Assembly (NCBI GenBank): GCA_965262665.1
Contig: CBDHFR010000003.1
Location: forward strand, 496,001 to 560,000
DNA length: 64,000 nt
Reading direction: 5' to 3'
Source: CBDBND01 sp965262665
GTDB taxonomy: Bacteria > Pseudomonadota > Alphaproteobacteria > Rhodospirillales > Rhodospirillaceae
Of the stretch, positions 54,962 to 62,696 are shown piece after piece. Under the pieces are notes generated by a model. The model did not search any database, had not been told where the DNA came from, and saw nothing but the letters and a program-made list of their open reading frames with translations. The position numbers and the translations under genes are program-made. The stretch's first letter is position 1, and each line of letters opens with the position of its first letter.

Positions 54962-55519
54962 TCATGACAGCATCATCGGATGCGACAACACCCCATCACT
55001 GAGCACAGGGTAGCGGGCTCGGGCCCGGAACAATTGATAGTGCCACCATTCATTGCGAAAGAAGTTCCAGCCGGCAGCCGTCATCAGGCCGAGGAGCAGG
55101 GCACGGTTGCGTTGCGCTTCAGCCGACACATTCAGACTGCCGTGGTGGGCGCGTGGTGTGAAATCATCAAACCCGGTGCCCATGTCCAATTCCTGTCCAG
55201 TCGACTCAATTAGTGTGAGATCAACAGCAGCACCCATGGAATGCGGAGAACCGCGCCGAGGGTCGGCTAAGAAATCGGGATCGGGTGTGTGATCCCACAA
55301 CACCCATTGCGCCTCGGACGGGCGAAAGGCATCAAACACTTTGAACCGGAGACCAACGGCCTTGGCCAATTCGACAGCTTGTGTCAGCCGGGCCGCAGCA
55401 TCTTGATGGAGATAACATCCCGGCCGGGCATAAACCGATTTGCCGGTAAAATTGCGATCGGTGGCATAAACAATGTCGAGATCAACATCGAATTCGGCCG
55501 GTGCAATCTCAATCAGCAT
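54962..55519 (-). CDS. D-alanyl-D-alanine dipeptidase (VanX/DdpX family)
   Basis: A 185-residue zinc dipeptidase that cleaves D-Ala-D-Ala. The family zinc motif is SPHSMGAAVDLTL (H-x6-D), and the second His is in FRNEWWHYQLF (E-x2-H). The substrate Arg is in FDAFRPSEAQWVLW. ATG 55519 (MLIEIAPAEF) is chosen because it begins family text and has AGGGAGAG upstream. It lies convergent with the HemY-like gene and divergent from tsaB. No signal peptide is seen, so it is cytosolic, probably for peptidoglycan peptide recycling. Confidence 0.9.
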   Translation of the reverse strand: MLIEIAPAEFDVDLDIVYATDRNFTGKSVYARPGCYLHQDAAARLTQAVELAKAVGLRFKVFDAFRPSEAQWVLWDHTPDPDFLADPRRGSPHSMGAAVDLTLIESTGQELDMGTGFDDFTPRAHHGSLNVSAEAQRNRALLLGLMTAAGWNFFRNEWWHYQLFRARARYPVLSDGVLSHPMMLS

Positions 55520-55599
55520 GGACGGTAACTCTCCCTGTTCTTTGCGGCTATATAATAGCGTATCTAGAAGGTGCTTTTCCAAGGAGCCTGAACTTTTCC

Positions 55600-56280
55600 A
55601 TGCGCGTGCTGGCTTTCGATACCACCATGGCCGCCTGCTCTGTTGCTCTTTGGAGTGACGGCACGTGCGAATCAGTTTTTTGTGATCCCATGATGCATGG
55701 TCAAGCGGAAGCGTTGATGCCGGCTATCGAACAGGTGAAGACCGAGGCGGGACAGGATTATGACACAGTCGACCGCATTGCCGTCACCACCGGCCCTGGT
55801 TCGTTCACCGGTGTGCGGGTCGGTCTTGCCGCGGCGCGGGGTTTAGGTTTGGCTTTAGAGCGACCCGTCGTCGGTGTCTTAACCACCGAAGTTTTGGCGG
55901 CGGACGTCCGTCAATCCAACCCCAATCGCCCTGTTGCTGTGGCCATCGGTGCCCGTCGGGCGGAAGTGTATGTGCAGTGTTTTGATCGCGCAGGCGAACC
56001 GATCGATGAACCGCAATGCTTGTTGCCCGATGATGCCGCACACTATTTGGCCAGCTTGCCAAACCATTCAAAGGTCTGGTGTCTGACGGGGGACGGTGCA
56101 GAGCGACTGGCGCATGCTGTGACCTTTGATCACGAGATTGTCGGTCCGCGCTATCCGGATGCCACGGTGTTGGCCGCCATTGCTGCCAATCGGCCAGTGC
56201 CGGACCATCAACCGCGTCCAGTTTACGTGAGACCACCCGATGCGGTGCAGCCGAAGGCCGGCGGCAGATTGCGTCCGTAG
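55600..56280 (+). CDS. tsaB: tRNA threonylcarbamoyladenosine biosynthesis protein TsaB
   Basis: A 226-residue ASKHA-fold partner of TsaD and TsaE. N-terminal text MRVLAFDTTMAACSVALWSDG and VTTGPGSFTGVRVGLAAARGLGLAL are diagnostic. It has no catalytic role itself but is needed for t6A37 formation. ATG 55600 is used; AAGGAG at 55581 is its ribosome site. It is followed after 21 bases by rimI (truncated), the usual tsaB-rimI order. Confidence 0.95.
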   Translation: MRVLAFDTTMAACSVALWSDGTCESVFCDPMMHGQAEALMPAIEQVKTEAGQDYDTVDRIAVTTGPGSFTGVRVGLAAARGLGLALERPVVGVLTTEVLAADVRQSNPNRPVAVAIGARRAEVYVQCFDRAGEPIDEPQCLLPDDAAHYLASLPNHSKVWCLTGDGAERLAHAVTFDHEIVGPRYPDATVLAAIAANRPVPDHQPRPVYVRPPDAVQPKAGGRLRP

Positions 56281-56301
56281 TGGTCCCGAATGGTAAGTGA
56301 C

Positions 56302-56676
56302 ATGGAACTCATTGCGCTGACTCCGGCTCATGCTGCCGTAGTCTCTGCCTTGCATAAAAGCGCATTTAATACCCCATGGCCCCCAGACGCTTTTGCGGAC
56401 CTTTTGGCACAGCCGGTGGCGAGTGGCTGGATCCTCGCCACACCCGATCCGGTGGGATTCATATTGATGCGACAAGCCGCAGATGAGGCAGAAATTCTAA
56501 CCCTTGTTGTTGTCGAAGGTTGTCGCCGCCGGGGGTATGGCCGGCGCTTAGTTCACCATGCATTGAATCAGGCGCTGGCAAAAGGCGCATCCGTGTGTCA
56601 TTTGGAAGTGGCTGCCGGTAATGACGTGGCACTGTCCTTATACGCCGGCTTGGGTTTCAGCATTAGAGCGGTTTGA
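56302..56676 (+). pseudogene. rimI: Ribosomal protein S18-alanine N-acetyltransferase RimI, C-terminus cut by IS630
   Basis: The GNAT protein begins MELIALTPAHAAVVSALHKSAF and has the acetyl-CoA motif LVVVEGCRRRGYGRRLVHHAL and the C-terminal EVAAGNDVALSLYAGLGF. The last native residues are F-S at 56658-56663; then the codons read from the IS630 end (IRAV and TGA). About 25 residues of the normal C-terminus, including the strand with the R.YY..P..DA region, are missing. Activity is doubtful. The IS630 end at 56666 lies next to TA 56664-56665, as expected. Confidence 0.85.
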
Positions 56677-57049
56677 CTGAATTGTGAATCGAAGGGGATT
56701 CCCAAGCGTCCCACTCCATGATTCTATATCCCGAGGCGATTTGGGAGTCAGACATGGGGCATTGTTACGGGAATGATCTTCGCCGGCGGGTCGTCGAGGC
56801 GGTCACTGGGGGTCTGTCTGCACGGGGGGCCGCGGCGCGTTTTCGTGTCGCGCCAGCGACGGCGAGCCACTGGCGCCGGCGCTGGCGCGAGACGGGCTCG
56901 ATCGAGCCCGACCGCCAGGGCCAACCGCCTGGCTCGAAGCTGGATGCGCATGAGGCCTTTATCCTGGCTCTGGTGGCGCAGACCAAGGCTATGACGCTGG
57001 CCGAGATTGGCGAGAAGCTGGCGGCGTCGCACGGGGTTCGGGTGTGGCC
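56666..57049 (+). mobile_element. IS630-family element fragment (about 384 bp, left end)
   Basis: The left end GAGCGGTTTGACTGAATTG abuts TA in rimI. The transposase frame starts at 56754 with MGHCYGNDLRRRVVEAVTGGLSARGAAARFRVAPATASHWRRRW (helix-turn-helix) and ends at SHGVRVWP near 57049, where the sequence turns into olsB text. The DDE catalytic domain and right end are missing. The same element is represented at 10073-10250 and 439-536. Confidence 0.88.
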
Positions 57050-57484
57050 GAGACATATTCCGCAATACCACGCCACAGCAACTGCATGGTTTTCCGATTG
57101 CGAAATGCGGCGTCGACGCAACTGCGGCCAAGTTCCATGATGTTGCCGCCGTTAGATTTAAGCAGCGTGACGTCGTATTCGTCAGAGGAGCAAAAAATCC
57201 CCTGCCTGCACCGCATGTTCCGCTAAAAGAAAGCGATACGTGCCGACCACTTCGCCGTTGTGCGGCTCGGACCGATCAATGACGACGGGGTGATCACAGG
57301 TTTCGTCAAACCCATCGAAATCTCGGCGCACGTCAGCCATTTCAGGAAGGGGATGGGCTCCCATTTCCTCATAAAAAACTCGATAGCGGAGGGCTTGGGT
57401 AGCTTCCACTTCGCGACGACTGACGGCCAGTCGTATAATTTGACTTCCGGCAATGATCGGTTCGAATGCGCCCACAGTGCTCAC
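57050..57484 (-). pseudogene. olsB: OlsB-like ornithine acyl-ACP N-acyltransferase, frameshifted and truncated
   Basis: The N-terminal part (57484 to about 57200) reads ALRYRVFYEEMGAHPLPE, RRDFDGFDETCDHPVVID and VVGTYRFLLA, typical of the GNAT-like OlsB, which adds a 3-hydroxyacyl chain to ornithine in ornithine-lipid synthesis. Around 57195-57205 the frame shifts, and SSDEYDVTLLKSNGGNIMELGRSCVDAAFRNRKTMQLLWRGIAEYV continues in the next frame. The text ends at the IS630 junction near 57050, so the C-terminal part (about 100 residues in relatives) is gone. Confidence 0.88.
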
Positions 57485-57659
57485 GTCGTTTGATCAGTTA
57501 CGCGAAGGTCAGACTAGTAGAGGGTAACGATATCAGTATGTAAGAAAAGCCTTACTACCATACTTGCAAATCAAGTGTCCTGTTACTGTTTTTCGGACAC
57601 TATTGTGTGATTTTGATGGCAGTGGCGAAAAATAAATAATGCGCTGATCTGCAGGTCTG

Positions 57660-58091
57660 TCAGGTCTTTTCGTCTGGGTCCAAAGGCACAGCGAAAAGCT
57701 CCAAGCGGTGATCAACCAAACGATAGCCATGGCTCTTCGCCACTTCTCTTTGCAGCCTTTCGATGTCTTCGTTCTGAAACTCTATAACTTGACCTGATTT
57801 AATATCGATCAAATGGTCGTGATGTTTTGTTGGCGCTTCTTCGTATCGGGCGCGCCCATCACCGAAGTCGTGACGTTCAACGATGCCGGCGTCTTCAAAC
57901 AAACGCATCGTCCGATAAACGGTCGCTATACTGATACGGGAGTCCTCTTCGGCAGAGCGTCGATGGACTTCTTCAACATCAGGATGATCCTCGGCTTCTG
58001 ACAGCACCCGCGCGATGACACGGCGTTGATCCGTCATTTTCATGCCTTGTTCGACGCAACGGCGTTCAAGTTGGGAATGTTTAGTGGCCAT
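57660..58091 (-). CDS. fur: Ferric uptake regulator (Fur family)
   Basis: A 143-residue Fur/Mur/Irr-family metal sensor. The DNA-binding helix region is MTDQRRVIARVLSEAEDHPDVEEVHRRSA, then ATVYRTMRLFEDAGIVERHDFGDGRARYE, and the dimer and metal motif HHDHLIDIKSGQVIEF. The pattern suits Fur or alphaproteobacterial Mur. ATG 58091 (MATKHSQLERRC) is used. It lies in the neighbourhood of tsaB-rimI-miaB as in many alphaproteobacteria. The frame is intact. Confidence 0.9.
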   Translation of the reverse strand: MATKHSQLERRCVEQGMKMTDQRRVIARVLSEAEDHPDVEEVHRRSAEEDSRISIATVYRTMRLFEDAGIVERHDFGDGRARYEEAPTKHHDHLIDIKSGQVIEFQNEDIERLQREVAKSHGYRLVDHRLELFAVPLDPDEKT

Positions 58092-58201
58092 GAGACACAC
58101 TTCGTCAGTTGAGCTCGGCGATTACGGTATCAATAAGTGTAACGGTCCAGATGCAGAGTGAAAAGCAACCCTATCGCGATATGGGTAAAAGGTCGCCAAC
58201 G

Positions 58202-58460
58202 TTATTTTTTCTTCTGCCCAGCTGCCTGTTTTTGTTTGGTTCCAAGCCCGATCTCTTTGGCAAGGGAAGACCGGCGTTTGGCGTAATTGGGTGCCACCAT
58301 GGGATAGTCAACGGCCAGACCCCAACGGTCCCGATACTGTTCTGGGGTCATGCTATAGGCGGTCTTTAGATGACGCTTGAGCATCTTGAGTTTCTTGCCG
58401 TCTTCTAAACAAACGATGTAATCGGGTGTCACAGATTTCTTGATTGGAACTGCGGGTTGC
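58202..58460 (-). pseudogene. mucR: MucR-family regulator, N-terminal half deleted
   Basis: The frame holds the C-terminal zinc-finger half of MucR/Ros: PAVPIKKSVTPDYIVCLEDGKKLKMLKRHLKTAYSMTPEQYRDRWGLAVDYPMVAPNYAKRRSSLAKEIGLG, with the C-x..H..H pattern partly visible. The N-terminal portion (about 60-70 residues in relatives, including the region with IVSAYV) is absent. At about 58460 the sequence becomes the C-terminal half of a lysophospholipid acyltransferase on the other strand. No start codon with a ribosome site precedes it. DNA binding may be lost; MucR needs N-terminal oligomerisation. Confidence 0.88.
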
Positions 58461-58707
58461 CTACACACGACTCAACGGTTTGCCGACCGGCTTTTGCTGG
58501 CGGTCATTTTTTGCCTGGCACGGGGATATGACCTTGGGCTCCCATGTGTGGCGCTTCCTACAATTGGGCCGGACAACCGTGGAAATCGCCTTTTTGGAGC
58601 CGATTGCGATACAGGACAAAATCGACCGCAAAGCCCTGGCGGAGGCGACGGAGCAGGCGGTTCGAGCGGGTTTCAATGGACTCCAATGTGGCCGGGCACC
58701 GCTTTGA
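58455..58707 (+). pseudogene. plsC: 1-acyl-sn-glycerol-3-phosphate acyltransferase (PlsC), C-terminal part only
   Basis: The plus-strand text AYTRLNGLPTGFCWRSFFAWHGDMTLGSHVWRFLQLGRTTVEIAFLEPI, then RKALAEATEQAVRAGF, matches the C-terminal part of PlsC-family acyltransferases. The catalytic H-x4-D motif and the N-terminal 150 or so residues are missing. It joins directly to the mucR fragment at about 58455-58465. The gene normally sits just before miaB, and here ends 75 bases upstream of it. Confidence 0.85.
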
Positions 58708-58782
58708 AGCTTTGCCTTCCCAGTCAAAAGCGGGTATAGAGCGACACAGCGTGCCACAGCTTGGGAAGCACTCGGGAAACGC

Positions 58783-60186
58783 ATGAGCTGGCCCAACCGC
58801 CGCAAAAAGCTGTTCATCAAGACCTACGGCTGCCAAATGAATGTTTACGACTCCGCTAGGATGGCGGACGTCTTGGCGCCGCTCGGCTATGACCACAGCG
58901 AAGATCCGCGTGAGGCCGACCTCATCATCCTCAACACCTGTCATATCCGGGAGAAAGCGACAGAAAAGGTGTATTCCGAACTGGGCCGGCTCAAACCTCT
59001 GAAATCCGCCCGCGCCGACTCAGGTGAGCCAGTGCTGATTGCCGTCGCCGGATGTGTGGCCCAAGCGGAAAGCGAGGCGCTGCTCCACCGTGCACCCTAC
59101 GTGGACATTGTCATGGGTCCACAAACCACACACCGTCTGCCTGAACTGATTGCCCGGGCCCATCGCAATGCCGGCGCGGTGCTCGATACGGAATTTCCCA
59201 CTGACACGAAATTTGATCACTTGCCGCCGCCACAGGCCGACGGACCGACAGCGTTTCTGTCCATTCAAGAAGGCTGCGATAAGTTTTGTACGTTTTGTGT
59301 CGTGCCCTACACCCGCGGCGCTGAATTTTCCCGCCCTGCCGCCGCCGTACTTAAGGAGGTGAAAGGCCTGGTGACTGACGGTGTGCGTGAGATCACCTTG
59401 CTTGGGCAAAACGTCAATGCCTACCACGGCGATGGCACGGGAAATGGTGAAACATGGGGTCTGGGCCGTTTGATCAAAGCGCTTGCAGACATAGATGGAC
59501 TTAACCGGATCCGTTACACCACCTCTCACCCGCGTGACGTCGATGATGAGCTTATCGACGCCCATGCTTCCGTCCCCGCACTGATGCCGTACCTTCATTT
59601 GCCAGTGCAGTCAGGCTCTGATCGTATTTTGGAAGCCATGAACCGGGGTCACGACCGCGACACCTACCGCCGTACCGTTGATCGCTTAAGGTCGGCACGG
59701 CCAGACCTGGCGTTGTCCTCAGATTTCATCGTCGGCTTTCCGGGTGAGACCGACGACGATTTCAAAGACACCATGACATTGGTGAATGACATTGGCTTTG
59801 CCCAGGCGTTTTCATTTAAGTACAGCGCCAGGCCCGGAACACCGGCCGCCGATCATCCCGATCAAATTCCTGAGCCTGTCAAGGCCGCACGTCTGACCGC
59901 TTTACAATCGCTGCTCTCGCAACAGCAGATGGCCTTTAACGCAACCTGCGTGGGACAACTGGTGCCGGTTTTGTTGACGGGTCCGGGCCGGCATCCGGGA
60001 CAAATGGCAGGACGCAGTCCATATCTTCAGGCCGTTCACATGGACGCACCGTCAGATTTAACAGGAACGATTGTCGACGCAGAAATCCAGGCTGTCGACG
60101 CGAACAGTTTGTCGGCCATATTGATTGATAGCCGTCCCTCCGCTTTTTCCACTTCCTCGCACACTGCTGGGGCATCCGTCCATTGA
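58783..60186 (+). CDS. miaB: tRNA-2-methylthio-N6-dimethylallyladenosine synthase MiaB
   Basis: A 467-residue radical SAM methylthiotransferase that adds the 2-methylthio group to i6A37 in tRNA. N-terminal cluster cysteines are in KTYGCQMNVYDS, LNTCHIREKA and VAGCVAQAE. The radical SAM C-x3-C-x2-C is EGCDKFCTFCVVPYTRG, and a TRAM-like C-terminal region follows. It begins a tight set with phoH, ybeY, corC and lnt, the phoH start overlapping its stop. Confidence 0.96.
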   Translation: MSWPNRRKKLFIKTYGCQMNVYDSARMADVLAPLGYDHSEDPREADLIILNTCHIREKATEKVYSELGRLKPLKSARADSGEPVLIAVAGCVAQAESEALLHRAPYVDIVMGPQTTHRLPELIARAHRNAGAVLDTEFPTDTKFDHLPPPQADGPTAFLSIQEGCDKFCTFCVVPYTRGAEFSRPAAAVLKEVKGLVTDGVREITLLGQNVNAYHGDGTGNGETWGLGRLIKALADIDGLNRIRYTTSHPRDVDDELIDAHASVPALMPYLHLPVQSGSDRILEAMNRGHDRDTYRRTVDRLRSARPDLALSSDFIVGFPGETDDDFKDTMTLVNDIGFAQAFSFKYSARPGTPAADHPDQIPEPVKAARLTALQSLLSQQQMAFNATCVGQLVPVLLTGPGRHPGQMAGRSPYLQAVHMDAPSDLTGTIVDAEIQAVDANSLSAILIDSRPSAFSTSSHTAGASVH

Positions 60187-61226
60187 CCAAGTCCACTGCC
60201 CGATTGACCTGTGAATTCGACGACAACGGTCTCATTCAACAACTATACGGCCCCAACAACGCATACCTTGACCGCATTGAAAATCGGTTGGGGGTCACGC
60301 TCCATACCCGCGGCAACACAGTGACCATTAAAGGCGCACGCGAGCCGGTCGAAACGGCACGCGCCGCGTTGGTGAGTCTCTACCACCGTTTGGAAGCGGG
60401 CCATGAGATTGACGACGGTGATGTGGACGGCGCGGCGCGGCTGGCGGAAGACAGCGAGCAGTCGGCGGCCAATCGGGACGACCTCGCCATTCGTACGCGC
60501 AAACGTCATGTGCGGCCGCGTTCACCGGGCCAGGCAAAATACTTGGAAGCTCTGGATAAGAAATCCATGGTGTTCGCCTTGGGCCCAGCGGGAACGGGCA
60601 AGACGTATATTGCCGTTGCCAAGGCTGTCGAAATGAAACTCACCGGACAGGTGGACCGGATTATTTTGTCCCGGCCAGCGGTGGAAGCGGGTGAACGCCT
60701 GGGCTTCCTCCCCGGCGACATGCGCGACAAAATCGACCCGTACCTGCGGCCCCTTTATGACGCGTTGTACGACATGATGCCGGGCGATTTGGTGGTCAAG
60801 TTGCTCACCGCCGGCGAGATCGAAGTTGCGCCTCTAGCGTTCATGCGCGGACGCACGTTGTCCAATGCATTTGTTATTTTAGATGAAGCACAAAACACCA
60901 CACCCGTTCAGATGAAAATGTTTTTGACCCGCATGGGTGAGAACTCCCACATGGTGGTGACCGGCGATCTTAGCCAAATCGATTTACCGCTGGGTGTGAA
61001 ATCAGGGTTACGCGATTCAATTGATACTCTCAGCGACATCGACGATATCGCTCAGGTGACCTTTACCCATCGTGACGTTGTCCGCCATGGTCTGGTGACG
61101 CGCATCGTCGCAGCTTATGACGCCCGGGATGCCCGTCTTGAAACCGATTCACGCCAGGCGAATTCTCGCCGGGCGAAGAAAAAGCGTGGTGATAAACCGG
61201 ATCAAGAGTTCGATACGACCCAATGA
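60183..61226 (+). CDS. phoH: PhoH-like ATPase (PhoL)
   Basis: A 347-residue P-loop protein. It has an N-terminal KH-like part (RLGVTLHTRGNTVTIKGAREPV), Walker A ALGPAGTGKTYIAVAKA, Walker B VILDEAQNTTPVQMKMFLTRMG and DLSQIDLP. The start is TTG 60183, overlapping miaB's TGA by 4 bases. PhoH/PhoL proteins act with YbeY in RNA maturation or stress response. The ybeY start overlaps its end, so translation is coupled. Confidence 0.93.
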   Translation: MTKSTARLTCEFDDNGLIQQLYGPNNAYLDRIENRLGVTLHTRGNTVTIKGAREPVETARAALVSLYHRLEAGHEIDDGDVDGAARLAEDSEQSAANRDDLAIRTRKRHVRPRSPGQAKYLEALDKKSMVFALGPAGTGKTYIAVAKAVEMKLTGQVDRIILSRPAVEAGERLGFLPGDMRDKIDPYLRPLYDALYDMMPGDLVVKLLTAGEIEVAPLAFMRGRTLSNAFVILDEAQNTTPVQMKMFLTRMGENSHMVVTGDLSQIDLPLGVKSGLRDSIDTLSDIDDIAQVTFTHRDVVRHGLVTRIVAAYDARDARLETDSRQANSRRAKKKRGDKPDQEFDTTQ

Positions 61227-61747
61227 GTGCATCCAGACTGCGCGCTGCAATCCGGATTGAGCATGACGGCTGGCTCACAGCCGTGGACGACCCATCGAAG
61301 AATTGCCGTCAAGCGGTGCGCAGCGCCTGGCGCTTTGGTAAAAAAACATTGGGTAAGGATCACCCCTTGGCCGGTCCATCGGCCGTACCCGTGGAGGTGA
61401 GTGTTTTGTTGAGCTCTGACCGCGTGGTCCATGACCTCAATCGGGATCATCGGGGCAAAGACGGGCCGACCAACGTTTTGTCGTTCCCGGGGGACATAGA
61501 GGACTCCGCAATCGGCGCGGAGATTCTGTTGGGAGACGTCGTTCTGGCGTGGGAAACAGTGCATACCGAAGCAAAAGAAGCGGGAAAACCCGTTCAGAAC
61601 CACATGATTCATCTTGTCGTTCATGGCGTTCTTCATCTTTTGGGTTATGGTCACGAAAGTGATGCCGACGCCGAAATCATGGAACGTCTGGAAGTGGATA
61701 GTTTGGCCCACTTGGGTTTGCCCGACCCCTATGCGGGCAACCATTGA
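61223..61747 (+). CDS. ybeY: Endoribonuclease YbeY
   Basis: A 174-residue zinc endoribonuclease involved in 16S rRNA 3' maturation and ribosome quality control. The zinc motif is HLVVHGVLHLLGYGHESDADAEIME; relatives have H-G-x-L-H-L-x-G-Y-D-H, and here the Asp is Gly, though all three His remain. The N-terminal GKDGPTNVLSFPG is diagnostic. The start overlaps phoH's stop by 4 bases, and corC follows after 6. Confidence 0.94.
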   Translation: MSASRLRAAIRIEHDGWLTAVDDPSKNCRQAVRSAWRFGKKTLGKDHPLAGPSAVPVEVSVLLSSDRVVHDLNRDHRGKDGPTNVLSFPGDIEDSAIGAEILLGDVVLAWETVHTEAKEAGKPVQNHMIHLVVHGVLHLLGYGHESDADAEIMERLEVDSLAHLGLPDPYAGNH

Positions 61748-61753
61748 GTTGCG

Positions 61754-62662
61754 ATGACTGACACCGCCCGCCCGGATTCTCAGCGTAACGATGAAGAGTC
61801 TAGTCCGCATTTACTGCAACGGCTTCGGTCCATTTTTTCGCCAAGTGGTTCGGACAGTGGTTCGGTACGCGATGCCATTGAAGAGCTCATCGAAGAACAA
61901 CCGGACGCCGATGACGCAATTGACGAACACGAACGTGCTCTGTTGTCCAATGTTCTTAAACAGCGCAACGCGACGGTTGAACAAATTATGGTGCCGCGCA
62001 CAGATATCATTTCCACCGATGTCGAAACACCACTGGCTGAAGTGATCAAGTTGATGGTTGAAGAGGGGCATTCCCGCGTGCCGGTCTATCGGGGATCTCT
62101 CGATGAAGTCCTTGGGATGGTGCACATCAAAGATTTAGCCTCGGTCATGCTTGATCAAGCCAAGGGCGACAATCAACCGATCCTTGACAAGGCCATGCGC
62201 CAAATAATCTTTGTTGCGCCGAGTGCACGCGTCCTCGATCTGTTGTTGGAAATGCGCATTAAACGCACACACATGGCCATGGTAGTTGATGAATATGGAG
62301 GCATAGACGGCCTGGTAACCATTGAGGACCTGGTTGAACAGATTGTCGGTGAGATTGCTGACGAACATGATGAAGACGAAGAACCGGAACTGACTGATCG
62401 CGCCGACGGAACTATAACCGCCGACGCGCGGACGACATTAAAAGATTTCACCGAGCGCTATGGCGAGGTGTTCAGTGAGGAAGAATGTAGTGAGACCGAT
62501 ACTCTTGGCGGACTTGTTTTCCGTCTGGCCGGACGTGTTCCCAGCCATGGCGAACTGGTCAGTCATTCGTCGGGCCTTGAATTCGAAATTGCTGACGCAG
62601 ACCCGCGTCGCATCAAGAGACTGAGGATCCGTAACATGCCAACGATTGAGCGTGTGTCGTGA
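61754..62662 (+). CDS. corC: CorC/HlyC-type CBS-domain protein
   Basis: A 302-residue cytosolic protein with a CBS pair (NVLKQRNATVEQIMVPRTDIISTDVETPLAEVIKLMVEEGHSRVPVYRG; LVDEYGGIDGLVTIEDLVEQIVGEIADEHDEDEE) and a C-terminal CorC_HlyC domain (SETDTLGGLVFRLAGRVPSHGELV). No membrane part is present, so it is the short CorC form linked to magnesium export or membrane support. It stands between ybeY and lnt, the standard order. Confidence 0.93.
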   Translation: MTDTARPDSQRNDEESSPHLLQRLRSIFSPSGSDSGSVRDAIEELIEEQPDADDAIDEHERALLSNVLKQRNATVEQIMVPRTDIISTDVETPLAEVIKLMVEEGHSRVPVYRGSLDEVLGMVHIKDLASVMLDQAKGDNQPILDKAMRQIIFVAPSARVLDLLLEMRIKRTHMAMVVDEYGGIDGLVTIEDLVEQIVGEIADEHDEDEEPELTDRADGTITADARTTLKDFTERYGEVFSEEECSETDTLGGLVFRLAGRVPSHGELVSHSSGLEFEIADADPRRIKRLRIRNMPTIERVS

Positions 62663-62696
62663 TCCTGCACCTGTTCATCAAAACTGGATATTGGGT

